NCBI RefSeq assembly: GCF_016860525.1
Contig: NZ_BNEA01000007.1
Span: forward strand, 496,001-560,000
Direction of reading: 5' to 3'
Origin: Streptomyces rubradiris
Lineage (GTDB): Bacteria; Actinomycetota; Actinomycetes; Streptomycetales; Streptomycetaceae
DNA: 64,000 nt
A program made the position numbers and the translations under genes. The first letter of the stretch is position 1. Each line of letters starts with the position of its first letter. This document shows positions 26,200 through 35,204 of the stretch, one piece after another. The notes below the pieces were generated by a model. The model was not told the origin of the DNA. It saw only the letters and a list, made by a program, of their open reading frames with translations, and made no database searches.

Positions 26200-26514
26200 A
26201 TGGCGTGGGTGGTGCTGTTCCTGTCCGGGATCATGGAGACGGTGTGGGCCGCCGCTCTCGACGCCTCCGAGAACCTCTCCCGGTTCCGGCCCGCCGCGCT
26301 GTTCGTCGTCGCGCTCGTGCTCAGCATGGCCGGCCTGTCCTATGCGATGCGGGCCATCCCGATCGGCACCTCCTACGCCATCTGGGTCGGCATCGGCGCC
26401 GTCGGCACCGCCCTGTACGGCATGGTCTTCCAGCACGATCCGGTCGGTGTCGCCCGGCTGCTCTGTCTCGCCCTGATCATCTGCGGGGTCGTCGGTCTGA
26501 AATTCCTGCACTGA
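26200..26514 (+). CDS. SMR family small multidrug/guanidinium exporter
   Basis: 104-residue, four-helix small multidrug resistance protein. The membrane glutamate (SGIMETVWAAALDASE) and the helix-3 segment GTSYAIWVGIGAVGTAL are typical of SugE/EmrE proteins. No guanidine riboswitch consensus was seen in the 190 bases upstream. The gene is intact, but its stop directly abuts an IS end, so any downstream partner (SMR genes often come in pairs) may have been lost to the insertion. Confidence 0.92.
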   Translation: MAWVVLFLSGIMETVWAAALDASENLSRFRPAALFVVALVLSMAGLSYAMRAIPIGTSYAIWVGIGAVGTALYGMVFQHDPVGVARLLCLALIICGVVGLKFLH

Positions 26515-26733
26515 GCCTCCGCCAACTTGAAGTCGCAGGTCAAAGGGCTGGTGTGGCCGATCCTCAGGGCGCTCATGCTGGTCGTGGGCGGGAGCCCACG
26601 GCGTAGATCATCCGTCAGCGGTTGACTTCGAGGTTCGTCAGAACAAGCAGGGCTCGCAGGAGCTGGGTGGCGCGGGCGGGGTCGGTGCGGAGCTTGGTGA
26701 GGATCCGCCAGTTCTTGAGGTGGGCGACGCCGG
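26515..26733 (-). mobile_element. Truncated copy of the IS5-type element (3' end)
   Basis: About 215 bases nearly identical to the reverse complement of 31220-31440: the element end starting TGAGCCTCCGCCAACTTG, the non-coding tail, and the last 40 or so codons of the transposase. The match stops near 26733. The orientation is opposite to the intact transposase at 30589, so the two copies bracket the island as inverted repeats. Confidence 0.88.
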
Positions 26734-26785
26734 CACTCTGCTCCCCGCCCTGCCCCTGTCAGACCAGCCCGATAGTGTGACCGCC

Positions 26786-27451
26786 ATGAGCGACGGCATC
26801 GCGTGGATAGGCGCACAGCAGACCACCCCCACCCCGCCCGGTACCCGTGGCATGTACGCCGGGATCTCCCTCACCCTCGCCCGAGGTGTCGATCAGGACG
26901 AGTTCCTCATCAACCTCGGCGCTGATCTCGACGAGCTGAGCGAGCGCGTTCCCCTGTTCGAGCTGCGCACCCGGCCCCTCCCCGACGCGCCGCCCACCGC
27001 ACAGTTCAGCTACGCCATGTACGGCACGTGCGGGGATTGGACGTACGTGCTGGAGAACGACCACATGGCCACCTGGGCAGGCGGCTACCAAGGCAAGGTC
27101 AAGTCCATGACCCCCTGCCCGGGTGAAGAGATCCTGTGCCTGACCGTCAACCGGTACAGCCCGCCCGCCGCGCTCATTCACGCCCCCGGTGACGGGCGCG
27201 CCTACCGGGCCGAGTTCGGCACCGCCACCGGCCGGGGCGGCTTCCTCGACCTGGCGCTGACCGCCGAGGGCGCCGTGTTCCCCTCGATCCCCGATGCCAG
27301 TGAGGCCGAGGTGGTGGCCTACCACGAGGAGCACGGGCCGCGCCTGCCGGAGCTGGTGTTCACCGCCGTCGGCAAGTACACCGACGTCGTCATTGACCAG
27401 GCCGCTGTGATGGCCGGTGACCTGCCCGCCGTCCACCTCCTGATGCCCTGA
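26786..27451 (+). CDS. Hypothetical protein
   Basis: 221-residue soluble acidic protein that I do not recognise. The centre has an FSYAMYGTCGDWTYVLENDH segment and a possible ligand-binding loop, with no signal peptide or membrane helix. It begins about 50 bases from the IS remnant and ends at a strong terminator facing the NucA/NucB gene. Codon use looks genuine, so it is likely expressed. It may be an immunity or regulatory protein of the neighbouring secreted nuclease-like protein, but only proximity suggests this. Confidence 0.7.
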   Translation: MSDGIAWIGAQQTTPTPPGTRGMYAGISLTLARGVDQDEFLINLGADLDELSERVPLFELRTRPLPDAPPTAQFSYAMYGTCGDWTYVLENDHMATWAGGYQGKVKSMTPCPGEEILCLTVNRYSPPAALIHAPGDGRAYRAEFGTATGRGGFLDLALTAEGAVFPSIPDASEAEVVAYHEEHGPRLPELVFTAVGKYTDVVIDQAAVMAGDLPAVHLLMP

Positions 27452-27466
27452 CCGCGCGCGCACAGA

Positions 27467-27501
27467 AGCGGCCCCCACCCAGAACCCGGGTGGGGGCCGC
27501 T
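27467..27501. terminator. Strong bidirectional terminator
   Basis: AGCGGCCCCCACCC (27467-27480) and GGGTGGGGGCCGCT (27488-27501) form a perfect 14-bp stem with a 7-base loop between two convergent genes. Confidence 0.88.
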
Positions 27502-27518
27502 CGCTGTTGTGCCGGGTG

Positions 27519-29591
27519 TTACTGCGCAGCGAGCTGGCAGATCACCGGCTGACCGCCGCCGACACCGTACGTGCAGGTGCCGCCGTCATCGATCCGCGTA
27601 TCCAGCCAGTACGCATCCTTGTCCTTGATGCGCATCTGCTTCATGAAGTTCGCGAAGTGGCCGCCCATGGATTCCTGGTTGTGCATGCCCGAGATCGCCG
27701 CCCGGCCACACACCTCGTTGAACGTGGGGTCAGCCCCGTTCTGCGAGAACAGGTGGATCATGCTGCCGTGCTTCTTCGCGTACATCGAAATGCACGCATC
27801 CCCGCTGGGAGTGGTCTTCCCCGGCGGGATCGCCGGGTTGATGCCGCCCTCGGTGGACGACATGCCGCCGCTGTTGTACGACGAGGCAAACGCGAACTCG
27901 TCACAGTTCAGGGTGTCGCCCGCGTCGACCAGGGCGGAGGCGTCACCGTTGTTCGTGGCCCACCCGGTGGGGCAGATCCGCCCACGGGAACGGTTGTTCT
28001 GCGCCTCGTCGCCCATGTAGTACAGGGGCTTTTGATCCGTCATCGAACCCGGGTGCTTCGGCGTGGCCTTCTGGATCAGCCACGCGTGCGCGGCGGCCTG
28101 CGGGAACGCCTTCGCGTTGAACGTGTACGTCGGAGCGACATTCACGAACACGCAGCCCGGAACGGATCCGGCCGGAGCGTCCGCGGCAGGGGTGTCGCAG
28201 CGGATACGGTCGAGATCCTCGGTGCCGCCGTCGTAGTCAAGCGACCACTGGTAGCCGGTCTTGAACGGGCGGATCTTCCCATCGGCGGCGAGAATGTTCG
28301 CGTCGATCTGAATGTCCGGCTTGAACCGGTAGTCCGTACCGGCCAGCGACGTATCCCACGTGTACGGCGTCGTCAGCGTCGCCGAGTGCATCTCACCCGG
28401 CACCCACCACGGCTTACCCTTCCACGCCGTCACCGGCTGCTCCTGCGGAGTGCAGAAGTTCTCACACAGGTGGTTCCAGCCCACAAAGTTGATCTCACGG
28501 AACGCGGGCGGGATCTGCTGCGCGGGCTCGATCGTCAGGTGCTCGGTGAACGTGTTCTGTCCGTCAAGCTCGATCATCCGCAGGAACATGAACTTCGCCA
28601 CAGCCTGCGGCACACCGTCCATGCTGATGATCACCGGCACCGACCGCACATCGCACTCGATGAACCGCGTCGCGAGGATCGATTCAAAGTCGGTGTTGCA
28701 CCACTCCACCCCGGCCGTCGCCGCAGCCACACCCGCCTTCGCGGACGCGTGGGGCGCTTTGCCCTTGGGCGCGGGGGTCGACTTCCCGAAGCACACCTGA
28801 CGGCCGGTCTCATCCGGCTCACTGCACTGCTCCACCGCATCCTTCGCCGCGGCCGTGGCCCGCGCCGACAGCGGCGTACCCGGCTGGCCGAGAGGCTTCG
28901 TCTGGTAGTAGTGCGGCTGCTGCGCGTCGAAGTGGTTCGGGTTCGGGCTCGCATAGTTCGGTGTCGGCAGGGTGAGATCCACGGGCAGCTCCACACGGAA
29001 CTTTGCCCACGGAGACCACACCGTCTCGTACAGCGAGCCGTCGTAGGCGTTGGTGCGGAACACGTAGTTCGTGTTCAGCGCCAGCTTGCCCGCCGGAACA
29101 TCAACCTTCGCCGTGCCCCCCGATGCCACATACGGGGAGACGATGACCCCATACGTGGAGTCGTTCAGCTTGACCTTGGTGACCGGCTTCCCGGCAGCAT
29201 CCGCCGTCCACACCTCGAACGTGAGGTTGACCTGATCCCCGTCGGGGTCGGTCACCGTGTTCGTGAGCTGCACCTTTTGCGAGGTCACCCGCTGGAACCC
29301 GCCAGGCGCCGCGTTCCGCGACAGCGGCGCAGCCTTGGGAGTCTTGCCCGAGGCAGGACGCGCGCCCGCCGTGGCAGCCCGCGTCGTCTTCTCCGGCCCG
29401 TGCACCTTGGGCGGTGCCGCATTGGGGTCGGGCCTCGCCGCCGCGGCCGGGGCCTCAGCGGCCTCGGCCACCCCGCCGGCACTGAACAGCAGCATCGCCG
29501 CCGTGCCTATAGCCACCTGGGAAAGAACGTTTTTCCTTCTGGATCTGGACGTGCCGAACAAGACATGTCCCTTCTGGCCCCACCCCCGCAC
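27519..29591 (-). CDS. Secreted protein with NucA/NucB-type nuclease domain
   Basis: 690-residue exported protein. An N-terminal signal peptide ends near residue 45 (FSAGGVAEAAEA). A linker rich in Pro/Ala/Lys and a beta-sandwich-like region (TDPDGDQVNLTFEVWTAD) follow. The last 130 residues carry CDEFAFASSYNSGG and a SGMHNQESMGGHFANF segment, matching the NucA/NucB deoxyribonuclease fold. Many cysteines suggest disulphides in the mature protein. It might degrade extracellular DNA or act as a toxin. The ATG at 29591 is used; a TTG at 29561 after AAGGGA is an alternative. Confidence 0.78.
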   Translation of the reverse strand: MRGWGQKGHVLFGTSRSRRKNVLSQVAIGTAAMLLFSAGGVAEAAEAPAAAARPDPNAAPPKVHGPEKTTRAATAGARPASGKTPKAAPLSRNAAPGGFQRVTSQKVQLTNTVTDPDGDQVNLTFEVWTADAAGKPVTKVKLNDSTYGVIVSPYVASGGTAKVDVPAGKLALNTNYVFRTNAYDGSLYETVWSPWAKFRVELPVDLTLPTPNYASPNPNHFDAQQPHYYQTKPLGQPGTPLSARATAAAKDAVEQCSEPDETGRQVCFGKSTPAPKGKAPHASAKAGVAAATAGVEWCNTDFESILATRFIECDVRSVPVIISMDGVPQAVAKFMFLRMIELDGQNTFTEHLTIEPAQQIPPAFREINFVGWNHLCENFCTPQEQPVTAWKGKPWWVPGEMHSATLTTPYTWDTSLAGTDYRFKPDIQIDANILAADGKIRPFKTGYQWSLDYDGGTEDLDRIRCDTPAADAPAGSVPGCVFVNVAPTYTFNAKAFPQAAAHAWLIQKATPKHPGSMTDQKPLYYMGDEAQNNRSRGRICPTGWATNNGDASALVDAGDTLNCDEFAFASSYNSGGMSSTEGGINPAIPPGKTTPSGDACISMYAKKHGSMIHLFSQNGADPTFNEVCGRAAISGMHNQESMGGHFANFMKQMRIKDKDAYWLDTRIDDGGTCTYGVGGGQPVICQLAAQ

Positions 29592-29731
29592 CCCGGAGGC
29601 AGGACATTGCTGGTGTGTCGCGCCGCCCTCTTTCCTACGCGGGTAGACGGCCCGTCAGCAACGCGCCCAACCTAGGCGGTTCGTCTCTATCCGCCGCTAA
29701 CGGACGTGATCCACACCACGGTTGTACGCAC

Positions 29732-30010
29732 ATGCGTAAGAACCCTGCGGGGGAGTTGTGGAAAGCTGCGACCGTGGACCCCTTCGTCACCGACCCCGAC
29801 CACCCCGCGTGCGGCATCCACCTCATCCGGGCAGACATTGCCGAGGACCTCGGCTACCCCGAAGAGCTGAAGCAACTGGTCTACTGCGCACACAACCTGG
29901 ACGGCTGGGAGGAGAGCCGGGGCGTCTCCTTCGAGGAACTCAGCAGGGAAGCAGTCGAAGTAGCGAAGCAGTTCTTGAACAAGCGCTCGGCAGCACAAGC
30001 AGGGAGCTGA
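29732..30010 (+). CDS. Hypothetical small protein
   Basis: 92-residue soluble protein, not recognised. It is acidic in the middle (ADIAEDLGYPEELKQLVYCA) with a C-terminal helix (FEELSREAVEVAKQFLN). It has no signal peptide or membrane helix and no clear ribosome binding site. It diverges from the secreted nuclease-like gene and could be a small regulatory or antitoxin-like protein, without direct evidence. Confidence 0.55.
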   Translation: MRKNPAGELWKAATVDPFVTDPDHPACGIHLIRADIAEDLGYPEELKQLVYCAHNLDGWEESRGVSFEELSREAVEVAKQFLNKRSAAQAGS

Positions 30011-30060
30011 GCGTCCGGTTCTTCCCCGCTGAGGATCGTCGGCCCTCTACGATCCGGTGC

Positions 30061-30516
30061 ATGCTGGGTCCCGAGCTGCTGGAACGGATCACCGCGCGGC
30101 GTGCGGAACTGGACGAACTCGAAGACCAGCCGGCCAAACAGCTGGCGGAAGTGCGGGCCGAACGGGACGAACTCGCTGTCGCCGAACGGGTCCTTGAACG
30201 GATGACCGAGCAGCTCGCCGAGGAACGTTCCTCAGCCCGTCCGGTGCCCGGGCAAGTGGGTGGCCGGGCGGTAGTGCTGATCCCGCACCGCGAACTGGGC
30301 GCGGAGGAGGATTCGCTCCCGCCGGACTACCAGCGCATCATCGCCGCCGTGCGGCAGGCCGCCGGACCGGTCATGGCCCGTGAGGTCGGCGAGGTGGTGG
30401 GGGTGGACGTCAGCGTGAAGTCCAAGCTGGAACCGCTACGCGGCAAGCTGGTCAGACTCGTCGACCGCGGCTGGCTGCGGAAGCTGCCTGACGGCCGGTT
30501 CACCACCCGCCTGTGA
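30061..30516 (+). CDS. Coiled-coil/winged-helix hypothetical protein
   Basis: 151-residue protein with an N-terminal coiled coil (residues about 3-60, with ELDELEDQPAKQLAEVRAER) and a C-terminal winged-helix-like part (YQRIIAAVRQAAGPVMAREV then LVRLVDRGWLRKLPDGRFT). Proteins of this shape are common near actinobacterial insertion sequences. It probably binds DNA. The IS transposase starts 72 bases downstream on the same strand. Confidence 0.7.
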   Translation: MLGPELLERITARRAELDELEDQPAKQLAEVRAERDELAVAERVLERMTEQLAEERSSARPVPGQVGGRAVVLIPHRELGAEEDSLPPDYQRIIAAVRQAAGPVMAREVGEVVGVDVSVKSKLEPLRGKLVRLVDRGWLRKLPDGRFTTRL

Positions 30517-30588
30517 CCAGCAACACCGCCACTCGGAGCGGCTCAGCACGCGCGTAACCAGGGTGCCCCCGGACGCCGTTGGAATTGT

Positions 30589-31335
30589 GTGACGAATACC
30601 GAAGAGCGCACCGAGGACACCTGCCAGCTTGTCTACCAGTGCCGTCTGCCGCTGTTCACTCGCACCGTCAACCACCTGGCCGTCCTGCGTCACGACCAGC
30701 GCTTGGCCGACATGGCCGGCGGCAACGACGTGTCCGAGTCCACGGTCCGCCGATGGCGCGACGAGCTGATCGGACTGCTCGCCACCCAGGCCCCGCGCCT
30801 GGACCGCGTCCTGAAGAAGGTCGTCAAGCAGGGCGCGGAGGTGGTCCTGATCGACGGCACTCTCATCCGCACCCAGCGCCGTACAGGCAAGGCCGACCGA
30901 CGGAACTACTCCGGCAAGCACCGAACTCATGGCCTCCACTTCCTCGCCCTGACCGACGAGAACGGTCGCCTGATCTGGGTATCCGTCGCGCGGCCTGGCC
31001 GCACCCACGACACCGCCGCCCGCCACGACCGCATTCTTACCCACCTGCGCGCCGCCGGCCTCGGGGCGCTGGCCGACCCCGGCTTCCGCGGCCTGGACAA
31101 CGACATCCTCGACCCCGTGATCGTCACCGGCTACACCGCCAGCCGCACCCACAAGCTCACCCCAGGCGAGAAGGAAGCCAACCGTGTCCTCGCCCTCGGA
31201 CGTGCACCGGTCGAGCACGGCTTCGCCCACCTCAAGAACTGGCCGGTCCTCACCAAGCTCCGCACCGACCCCGCCCGCGCCACCCAGCTCCTGCGAGCCC
31301 TGCTTGTTCTGACGAACCTCGAAGTCAACCGCTGA
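30589..31335 (+). CDS. IS5-family transposase
   Basis: 248-residue DDE transposase of the IS5 group. N-terminal helix-turn-helix (VSESTVRRWRDELIGLL), catalytic aspartates in VVLIDGTLIRT and LADPGFRGL, and the final region with the glutamate in ANRVLALGRAPVEHGFAHLK. The frame is open and ends TGA at 31335. GTG start at 30589 has no clear ribosome binding site. A truncated inverted copy lies at 26515-26733. Confidence 0.9.
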   Translation: MTNTEERTEDTCQLVYQCRLPLFTRTVNHLAVLRHDQRLADMAGGNDVSESTVRRWRDELIGLLATQAPRLDRVLKKVVKQGAEVVLIDGTLIRTQRRTGKADRRNYSGKHRTHGLHFLALTDENGRLIWVSVARPGRTHDTAARHDRILTHLRAAGLGALADPGFRGLDNDILDPVIVTGYTASRTHKLTPGEKEANRVLALGRAPVEHGFAHLKNWPVLTKLRTDPARATQLLRALLVLTNLEVNR

Positions 31336-31440
31336 CGGATGATCTTCGCCGTGGGCTCCCGCCCACGACCAGCATGAGCGCTCTGAGGATCGGCCACACC
31401 AGCCCTTTGACCTGCGACTTCAAGTTGGCGGAGGCTCACT
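31336..31440 (+). mobile_element. Right end of the IS5-type element
   Basis: Non-coding end of the element after the transposase, ending ...CAAGTTGGCGGAGGCTCA. The same sequence, inverted, begins at 26515 beside the SMR gene, which defines the element boundary. The matching inverted repeat at the left end is not visible between 30520 and 30588, so the left end is either degenerate or lost. Confidence 0.75.
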
Positions 31441-31508
31441 GACCGGGCGCTGGACGAGGTGCTGCGGGTGGCCCGCCCCGGCGCGTGCGCGTGCACACCG
31501 TCTCGCCG
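31441..31508 (+). pseudogene. Methyltransferase fragment cut by the IS
   Basis: Directly after the IS end the plus strand reads DRALDEVLRVARPGA, then a one-base frame change to RVRVHTVSP. EVLRVxRPGG followed by a basic beta strand is the motif of class I methyltransferases. The N-terminal part is missing, so the element or an associated deletion removed most of a methyltransferase gene. Confidence 0.5.
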
Positions 31509-32417
31509 TCAGCCGAGCGCCTTCTCCTTCATCAGACCCTCCAGTTCCGCGTCCGAGAGCGGGTGCAGCGTGTCCAGGAGGCGGCGCAGGGCAGGTTCGT
31601 CCAAGGTCTGGCTGGTGACCTCGGCCTCCACGGCGCCGTACCGGCGGGTGAGGGTGACGTGGTGGCCGCCGCCGGGGAACGTCCGCACCATGCTCATGTC
31701 GCCGCGCTTGTTCACCGCGCAGGTCACGTCCTTCTCCCGGGGCGTGGGGCATGAGGGGCGCGGGTCGAGCGGCACCCGGACGCTGAGGCCGACGTAGCCG
31801 TCCCGGCGGATGGAGTGGTATTCGATACCGAAGGAGGCGGAGCCGGCCTCGGCGCGGACCACCCGCATACCGGGGGGCGTGTCGATCGTGTACAGGAGTT
31901 CCTGGTGCTCCCGGTACCGCGCGACCTCCGCCGTGTGCCGGCGTTGCCGCGCCTGGTCCGGGCCGATGAAACCTCCGTAGGCCACCGCGGCGGCGAGGGC
32001 CGCCGTCGCGCCGAGCCGTACCCATCGGTTCGGCACGAAGAACGCGGCGGCCACCGCGTACGGTGCTCCGGTCAGCGCGACCCGGGTGCCCGCGCTCCCC
32101 AGGTGGACGCCGTGGCCGTAGGCCACCAGTCCCGCCAGGACGCCGAGTGTGCCGAGGACGAAGACCAGGGTCGCCCAGCCGAGCCGCTTCGGGGCGGAGG
32201 CGCACAGCGGCACCACGGCCTTCGCTGGTGCGCCCATCATGGACAGCAGCGCCACCAGCAGCGGCACGCCCACCGCGAGTACCGGCACCAGCGCCCCGTA
32301 CCCGCCGGCCCAGGCCGTCGCCATCAGCGCGAAGCCGACTACCGGTATCGCGACCGTCATGAGCGCCCAGACCAGGAGGAGATGCAGGGCCGTCTGCGCC
32401 CCTTCGTCACTCGTCAT
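31509..32417 (-). CDS. Hypothetical membrane protein
   Basis: 302-residue protein with an N-terminal half of about six hydrophobic helices (residues 8-150) and a soluble C-terminal domain rich in charged residues (DTPPGMRVVRAEAGSASFGI onward) with two cysteines. The pattern suggests an integral membrane protein with a domain outside the membrane. I do not recognise a family. ATG at 32417. It ends next to the methyltransferase remnant. Confidence 0.75.
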   Translation of the reverse strand: MTSDEGAQTALHLLLVWALMTVAIPVVGFALMATAWAGGYGALVPVLAVGVPLLVALLSMMGAPAKAVVPLCASAPKRLGWATLVFVLGTLGVLAGLVAYGHGVHLGSAGTRVALTGAPYAVAAAFFVPNRWVRLGATAALAAAVAYGGFIGPDQARQRRHTAEVARYREHQELLYTIDTPPGMRVVRAEAGSASFGIEYHSIRRDGYVGLSVRVPLDPRPSCPTPREKDVTCAVNKRGDMSMVRTFPGGGHHVTLTRRYGAVEAEVTSQTLDEPALRRLLDTLHPLSDAELEGLMKEKALG

Positions 32418-32543
32418 GGCGTGGAGCCTGCCAGGGTCCGCCGCGGCAGGCATGAGTCGTCGTACTCAGTGTCTCGCACGACTCGCCTGCCGCGGACAGG
32501 CGTTGGCATCGCGTCCGCGGGGCGGTGCACCGGTGCGTACGGG

Positions 32544-33479
32544 TCAGGCCGCTGCCGGGAGCGCGTAGTGCACGCCGGTCAGTCCCTCCGACAGTTCCCA
32601 CAGGCGGGCGGCGGTCGCCGGGTCGGCGGCGCGCGGTGCCAGCTCCACCCGCTTCGGCGCGCCCCGCAGTCCGGCCACGCCGTCCGGCCCGTACAGCTCG
32701 CCGCCCCGCACGTCCCCGGCGGTGGCCGCGTACAGCTGGGGCAGGGCGCCCTGGTCCGGGGTCTGGGCAAGCGGCAGCAGCAGGCGGCCGAAGAGGAGTC
32801 TCACCATGGCGACGGGGGCGGCCGTCTGCAGATTGGTGGCCGCGTAGCCGGGGTGGGCGAGCACGCTGCGGACCGGGCTGCCGGCCGCGCTCAGCCGCCG
32901 GTGCAGCTCCCGGCCGAACACCGCGTTGGCGAGCTTGGACTGGTTGTAGTACGCCATCGGCGAGTACCTGCGCTCGCCGGTCGGATCGTCGAAGAAGATC
33001 CTGCCCTGGCGGTGGTTGGCGGAGGTCACCGTGACCACGCGGGGGTCGTCGCCCTGGGCCAGCAGGTCGAGCAGCAGGCCGGTGAGGGCGAAGTGACCGA
33101 GGTGGTTGACGGCGAACTGGACTTCCTGCCCCTGCGCCGTGAGCGTCCTGGGCGGCGCCATCACACCGGCGTTGTTGACGAGCACGTCGGGGCGCACGCC
33201 GTCGGAGCGCAGCCGGTCGGCGAACGCGCGGACCGAGTCCGGGTCGGACAGGTCCAGCCGCCGCACCTCCAGCCGGGCCCCGGATACGCCGGCCGTCGCC
33301 TGCGCGGCCGCTCGCCGCCCCTTGGCCTCGTCACGGACGGCAAGGATCACGTGGGCGCCCTTGCGCGCGAGTGCCCGGGTGGTCGCCAGACCGAGGCCGC
33401 TGTTCGCGCCCGTGACGACGCACACCCGCCCCTCCTGGTCCGGAATCCGGTCGGCGGTCCAGCTCTTCTGACTCGTCAT
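32544..33479 (-). CDS. Short-chain dehydrogenase/reductase
   Basis: 311-residue SDR of the retinol-dehydrogenase-like group. NAD(P) motif TGANSGLG, NNAG motif VLVNNAGVMAPP, and active site YYNQSKLAN (YxxxK). ATG at 33479 follows GGTGAG; an in-frame GTG lies at 33488. Diverges from a TetR regulator with an inverted repeat between them, so it is likely repressed by that regulator. Substrate unknown. Confidence 0.92.
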   Translation of the reverse strand: MTSQKSWTADRIPDQEGRVCVVTGANSGLGLATTRALARKGAHVILAVRDEAKGRRAAAQATAGVSGARLEVRRLDLSDPDSVRAFADRLRSDGVRPDVLVNNAGVMAPPRTLTAQGQEVQFAVNHLGHFALTGLLLDLLAQGDDPRVVTVTSANHRQGRIFFDDPTGERRYSPMAYYNQSKLANAVFGRELHRRLSAAGSPVRSVLAHPGYAATNLQTAAPVAMVRLLFGRLLLPLAQTPDQGALPQLYAATAGDVRGGELYGPDGVAGLRGAPKRVELAPRAADPATAARLWELSEGLTGVHYALPAAA

Positions 33480-33508
33480 ACGGCTCACCGTGCCCTAGGT
33501 GTCACCAA

Positions 33509-33524
33509 GTGTCAAGCGTGACAC
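33509..33524. promoter_or_regulatory. Operator for divergent SDR and TetR genes
   Basis: GTGTCA (33509-33514), four bases, TGACAC (33519-33524): perfect inverted repeat centred between the two divergent starts. A further GGTGTCACC lies at 33499-33507. It is the likely binding site of the TetR protein encoded at 33562. Confidence 0.65.
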
Positions 33525-33561
33525 AGCGAGCCAGTCAAGGCACGGCGGATACGATGGGGGG

Positions 33562-34176
33562 ATGACGTCCCGTCCCGCAGAAACCCTGGCCCAGCGCAAG
33601 CGACAGCTCGTCGCCGACGAGTTGACCCAGGCGGCGCTGGGTCTGCTGGCGCGCGGCGGGTTCGACGCGGTCACGGTGGACGAGATCGCCGCCGCCGCGG
33701 GGGTGTCCAAGCGGACGTTCTTCCGGTACTTCGCCTCCAAGGAGGACGTGGTCGTCCAGTTCCTGACCGGGCTGGGCGCGGCCATGCTGGAGGAACTGGC
33801 GAGCCGCCCGGCGTCGGAAGCGCCGTCCGCCGCCCTGCGGCACACGGTGTGGCGGTCCATCGACGCCTGCGCGGGTCAGACCGAACGGACCCTGCGCGTG
33901 GTGCAGTTGATCCTCGGCACCCCCGCCCTGCTCGCCCGCTTCCTCGAACGCCAGGCCCAGTGGCGCGAGGAGCTGGCGGCCGTGGTGGCCGGGCGCCTCG
34001 GCCTCGATCCGGCGACACAGCTGTACCCGCGCCTGGCCGCCGGGATGGCGCTGACCGCCTTCCACACGGTGCTGCAACGGTGGAGCGAGAGCGACGGCAC
34101 GGAGGATCCCGCCGCACTGACCGACGGGTGTTTCGCGGTCATCGCGCCGGCGCTGGACGCCGTGGCCGGCGAGTAG
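33562..34176 (+). CDS. TetR family regulator
   Basis: 204-residue TetR repressor. The N-terminal HTH ([30 protein letters not shown]) is followed by a helical ligand domain. Divergent from the SDR gene with an operator between, so it probably represses both and is released by a substrate of the SDR. Ligand unknown. Confidence 0.93.
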   Translation: MTSRPAETLAQRKRQLVADELTQAALGLLARGGFDAVTVDEIAAAAGVSKRTFFRYFASKEDVVVQFLTGLGAAMLEELASRPASEAPSAALRHTVWRSIDACAGQTERTLRVVQLILGTPALLARFLERQAQWREELAAVVAGRLGLDPATQLYPRLAAGMALTAFHTVLQRWSESDGTEDPAALTDGCFAVIAPALDAVAGE

Positions 34177-34409
34177 GTCCTCACGGCCGCGCTGCACGGG
34201 CAGGGCACCGAGCGCCCGTCGCGGGGCGGGGCGGGCGATGCGCGTGGGGTGCGGGTCAGGACTCAGGTGACGTACGCGCTCGGGCGAGGTGGGGCTGCGG
34301 GTACGGGAGAGGGGAGCGCGCTGAGGAAGCGTGCGCGTGTGAAGTCAGGCCCGGGTCGGTCGCTGCGTGCGGCGGTGCTCCGGGCCTGGCGCAGGTGCCC
34401 ATCGGACGC

Positions 34410-34793
34410 TCAGGCCGACATGTCCGCCCCGGTGCCCGCCGCCCCGGCGCCCGCCGGCTCGGGGGCGGGGTCGGGCACCGCCTTCGCGGGGGCCCAGGCC
34501 GCGCCTCGTCCGGCGAGCCGGCAGCCGACGCAGCCCGCGTGGCCCTGCCGAGCGGATTGGTCCCGCACGCCCAGGGGATGCTGGTCGGCCGGCCGTACCC
34601 CGGGCGGCTTGCCCCAGCCGGCGAGGTGGAGGACCCACGTGACGACCACCGCCGCCGCCGTGAGGGCCAGCCCCAGCCAGATCCCCGGACGCCAGCCGCA
34701 GATGCCGACACCGATGACCGTAGTGCCTATGGTCGCCACGGCGCAGCCGGTCCACCCTGCCACCGTGTGGCCTTCGTCATGGAGTCCGCTCAC
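34410..34793 (-). CDS. HGxxPAAW-type small membrane protein
   Basis: 127-residue protein with the conserved opening GHTVAGWTG (HGxTxAxW type) and two to three membrane helices in residues 12-60 ([33 protein letters not shown]). The C-terminal half is Gly/Ala/Pro-rich and probably disordered in the cytosol. Typical of an actinobacterial family of unknown function. No operon partners. Confidence 0.72.
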   Translation of the reverse strand: MSGLHDEGHTVAGWTGCAVATIGTTVIGVGICGWRPGIWLGLALTAAAVVVTWVLHLAGWGKPPGVRPADQHPLGVRDQSARQGHAGCVGCRLAGRGAAWAPAKAVPDPAPEPAGAGAAGTGADMSA

Positions 34794-35204
34794 GTGCCCC
34801 CTCCTCGCCCACCGCCGGAACCGGCCCGATGCGGTTCATGGCCGCCCCCGGCACCACTCGGCCCGAATGACTTGGCGAGCAGGGAATCTATCCGGGGGCC
34901 CGGGGAACCGCAATGGAGTCCCGCGCGGGTATTCCTCCGCGGCACCGCCGATCACGAGACACGAGCCCGGCAGGCGCGGCCGACGCGATCAGCCGCCCTG
35001 GAAACTCCGGGGCCGAGCCGGAGGGCGGGGATCAGCGTGCGGTCGTCCTCGCTGAGCGGCTTCGCCGAATTCCCGCGTGCCGGGCATATGTTGGGCGAGA
35101 ATTCTGCGTTCCGTGGGTCTGTGGGGGCCGTTGCTCCCACTGTGGGCTCGAAGCCCGTGCCGACGGGCCGTGCCGGAAACAGCGAAGCACCGGGGAGCCG
35201 GATC
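34794..35204. other. Non-coding stretch
   Basis: About 410 bases between the HGxxPAAW gene and the alpha-hydroxy acid oxidase. Only shadow frames are open on both strands. Promoters for both flanking genes must lie here, but no clear elements could be assigned. Confidence 0.4.

Noticed and set aside
26010..26200. Possible guanidine riboswitch before the SMR gene
   Set aside because: None of the conserved ykkC-type, mini-ykkC-type or guanidine-III motifs could be matched by eye.
30520..30588. Left inverted repeat of the IS5-type element
   Set aside because: No inverted copy of the right end (TGAGCCTCCGCC) could be found here; the TGAGCC seen near 30540 faces the wrong way.
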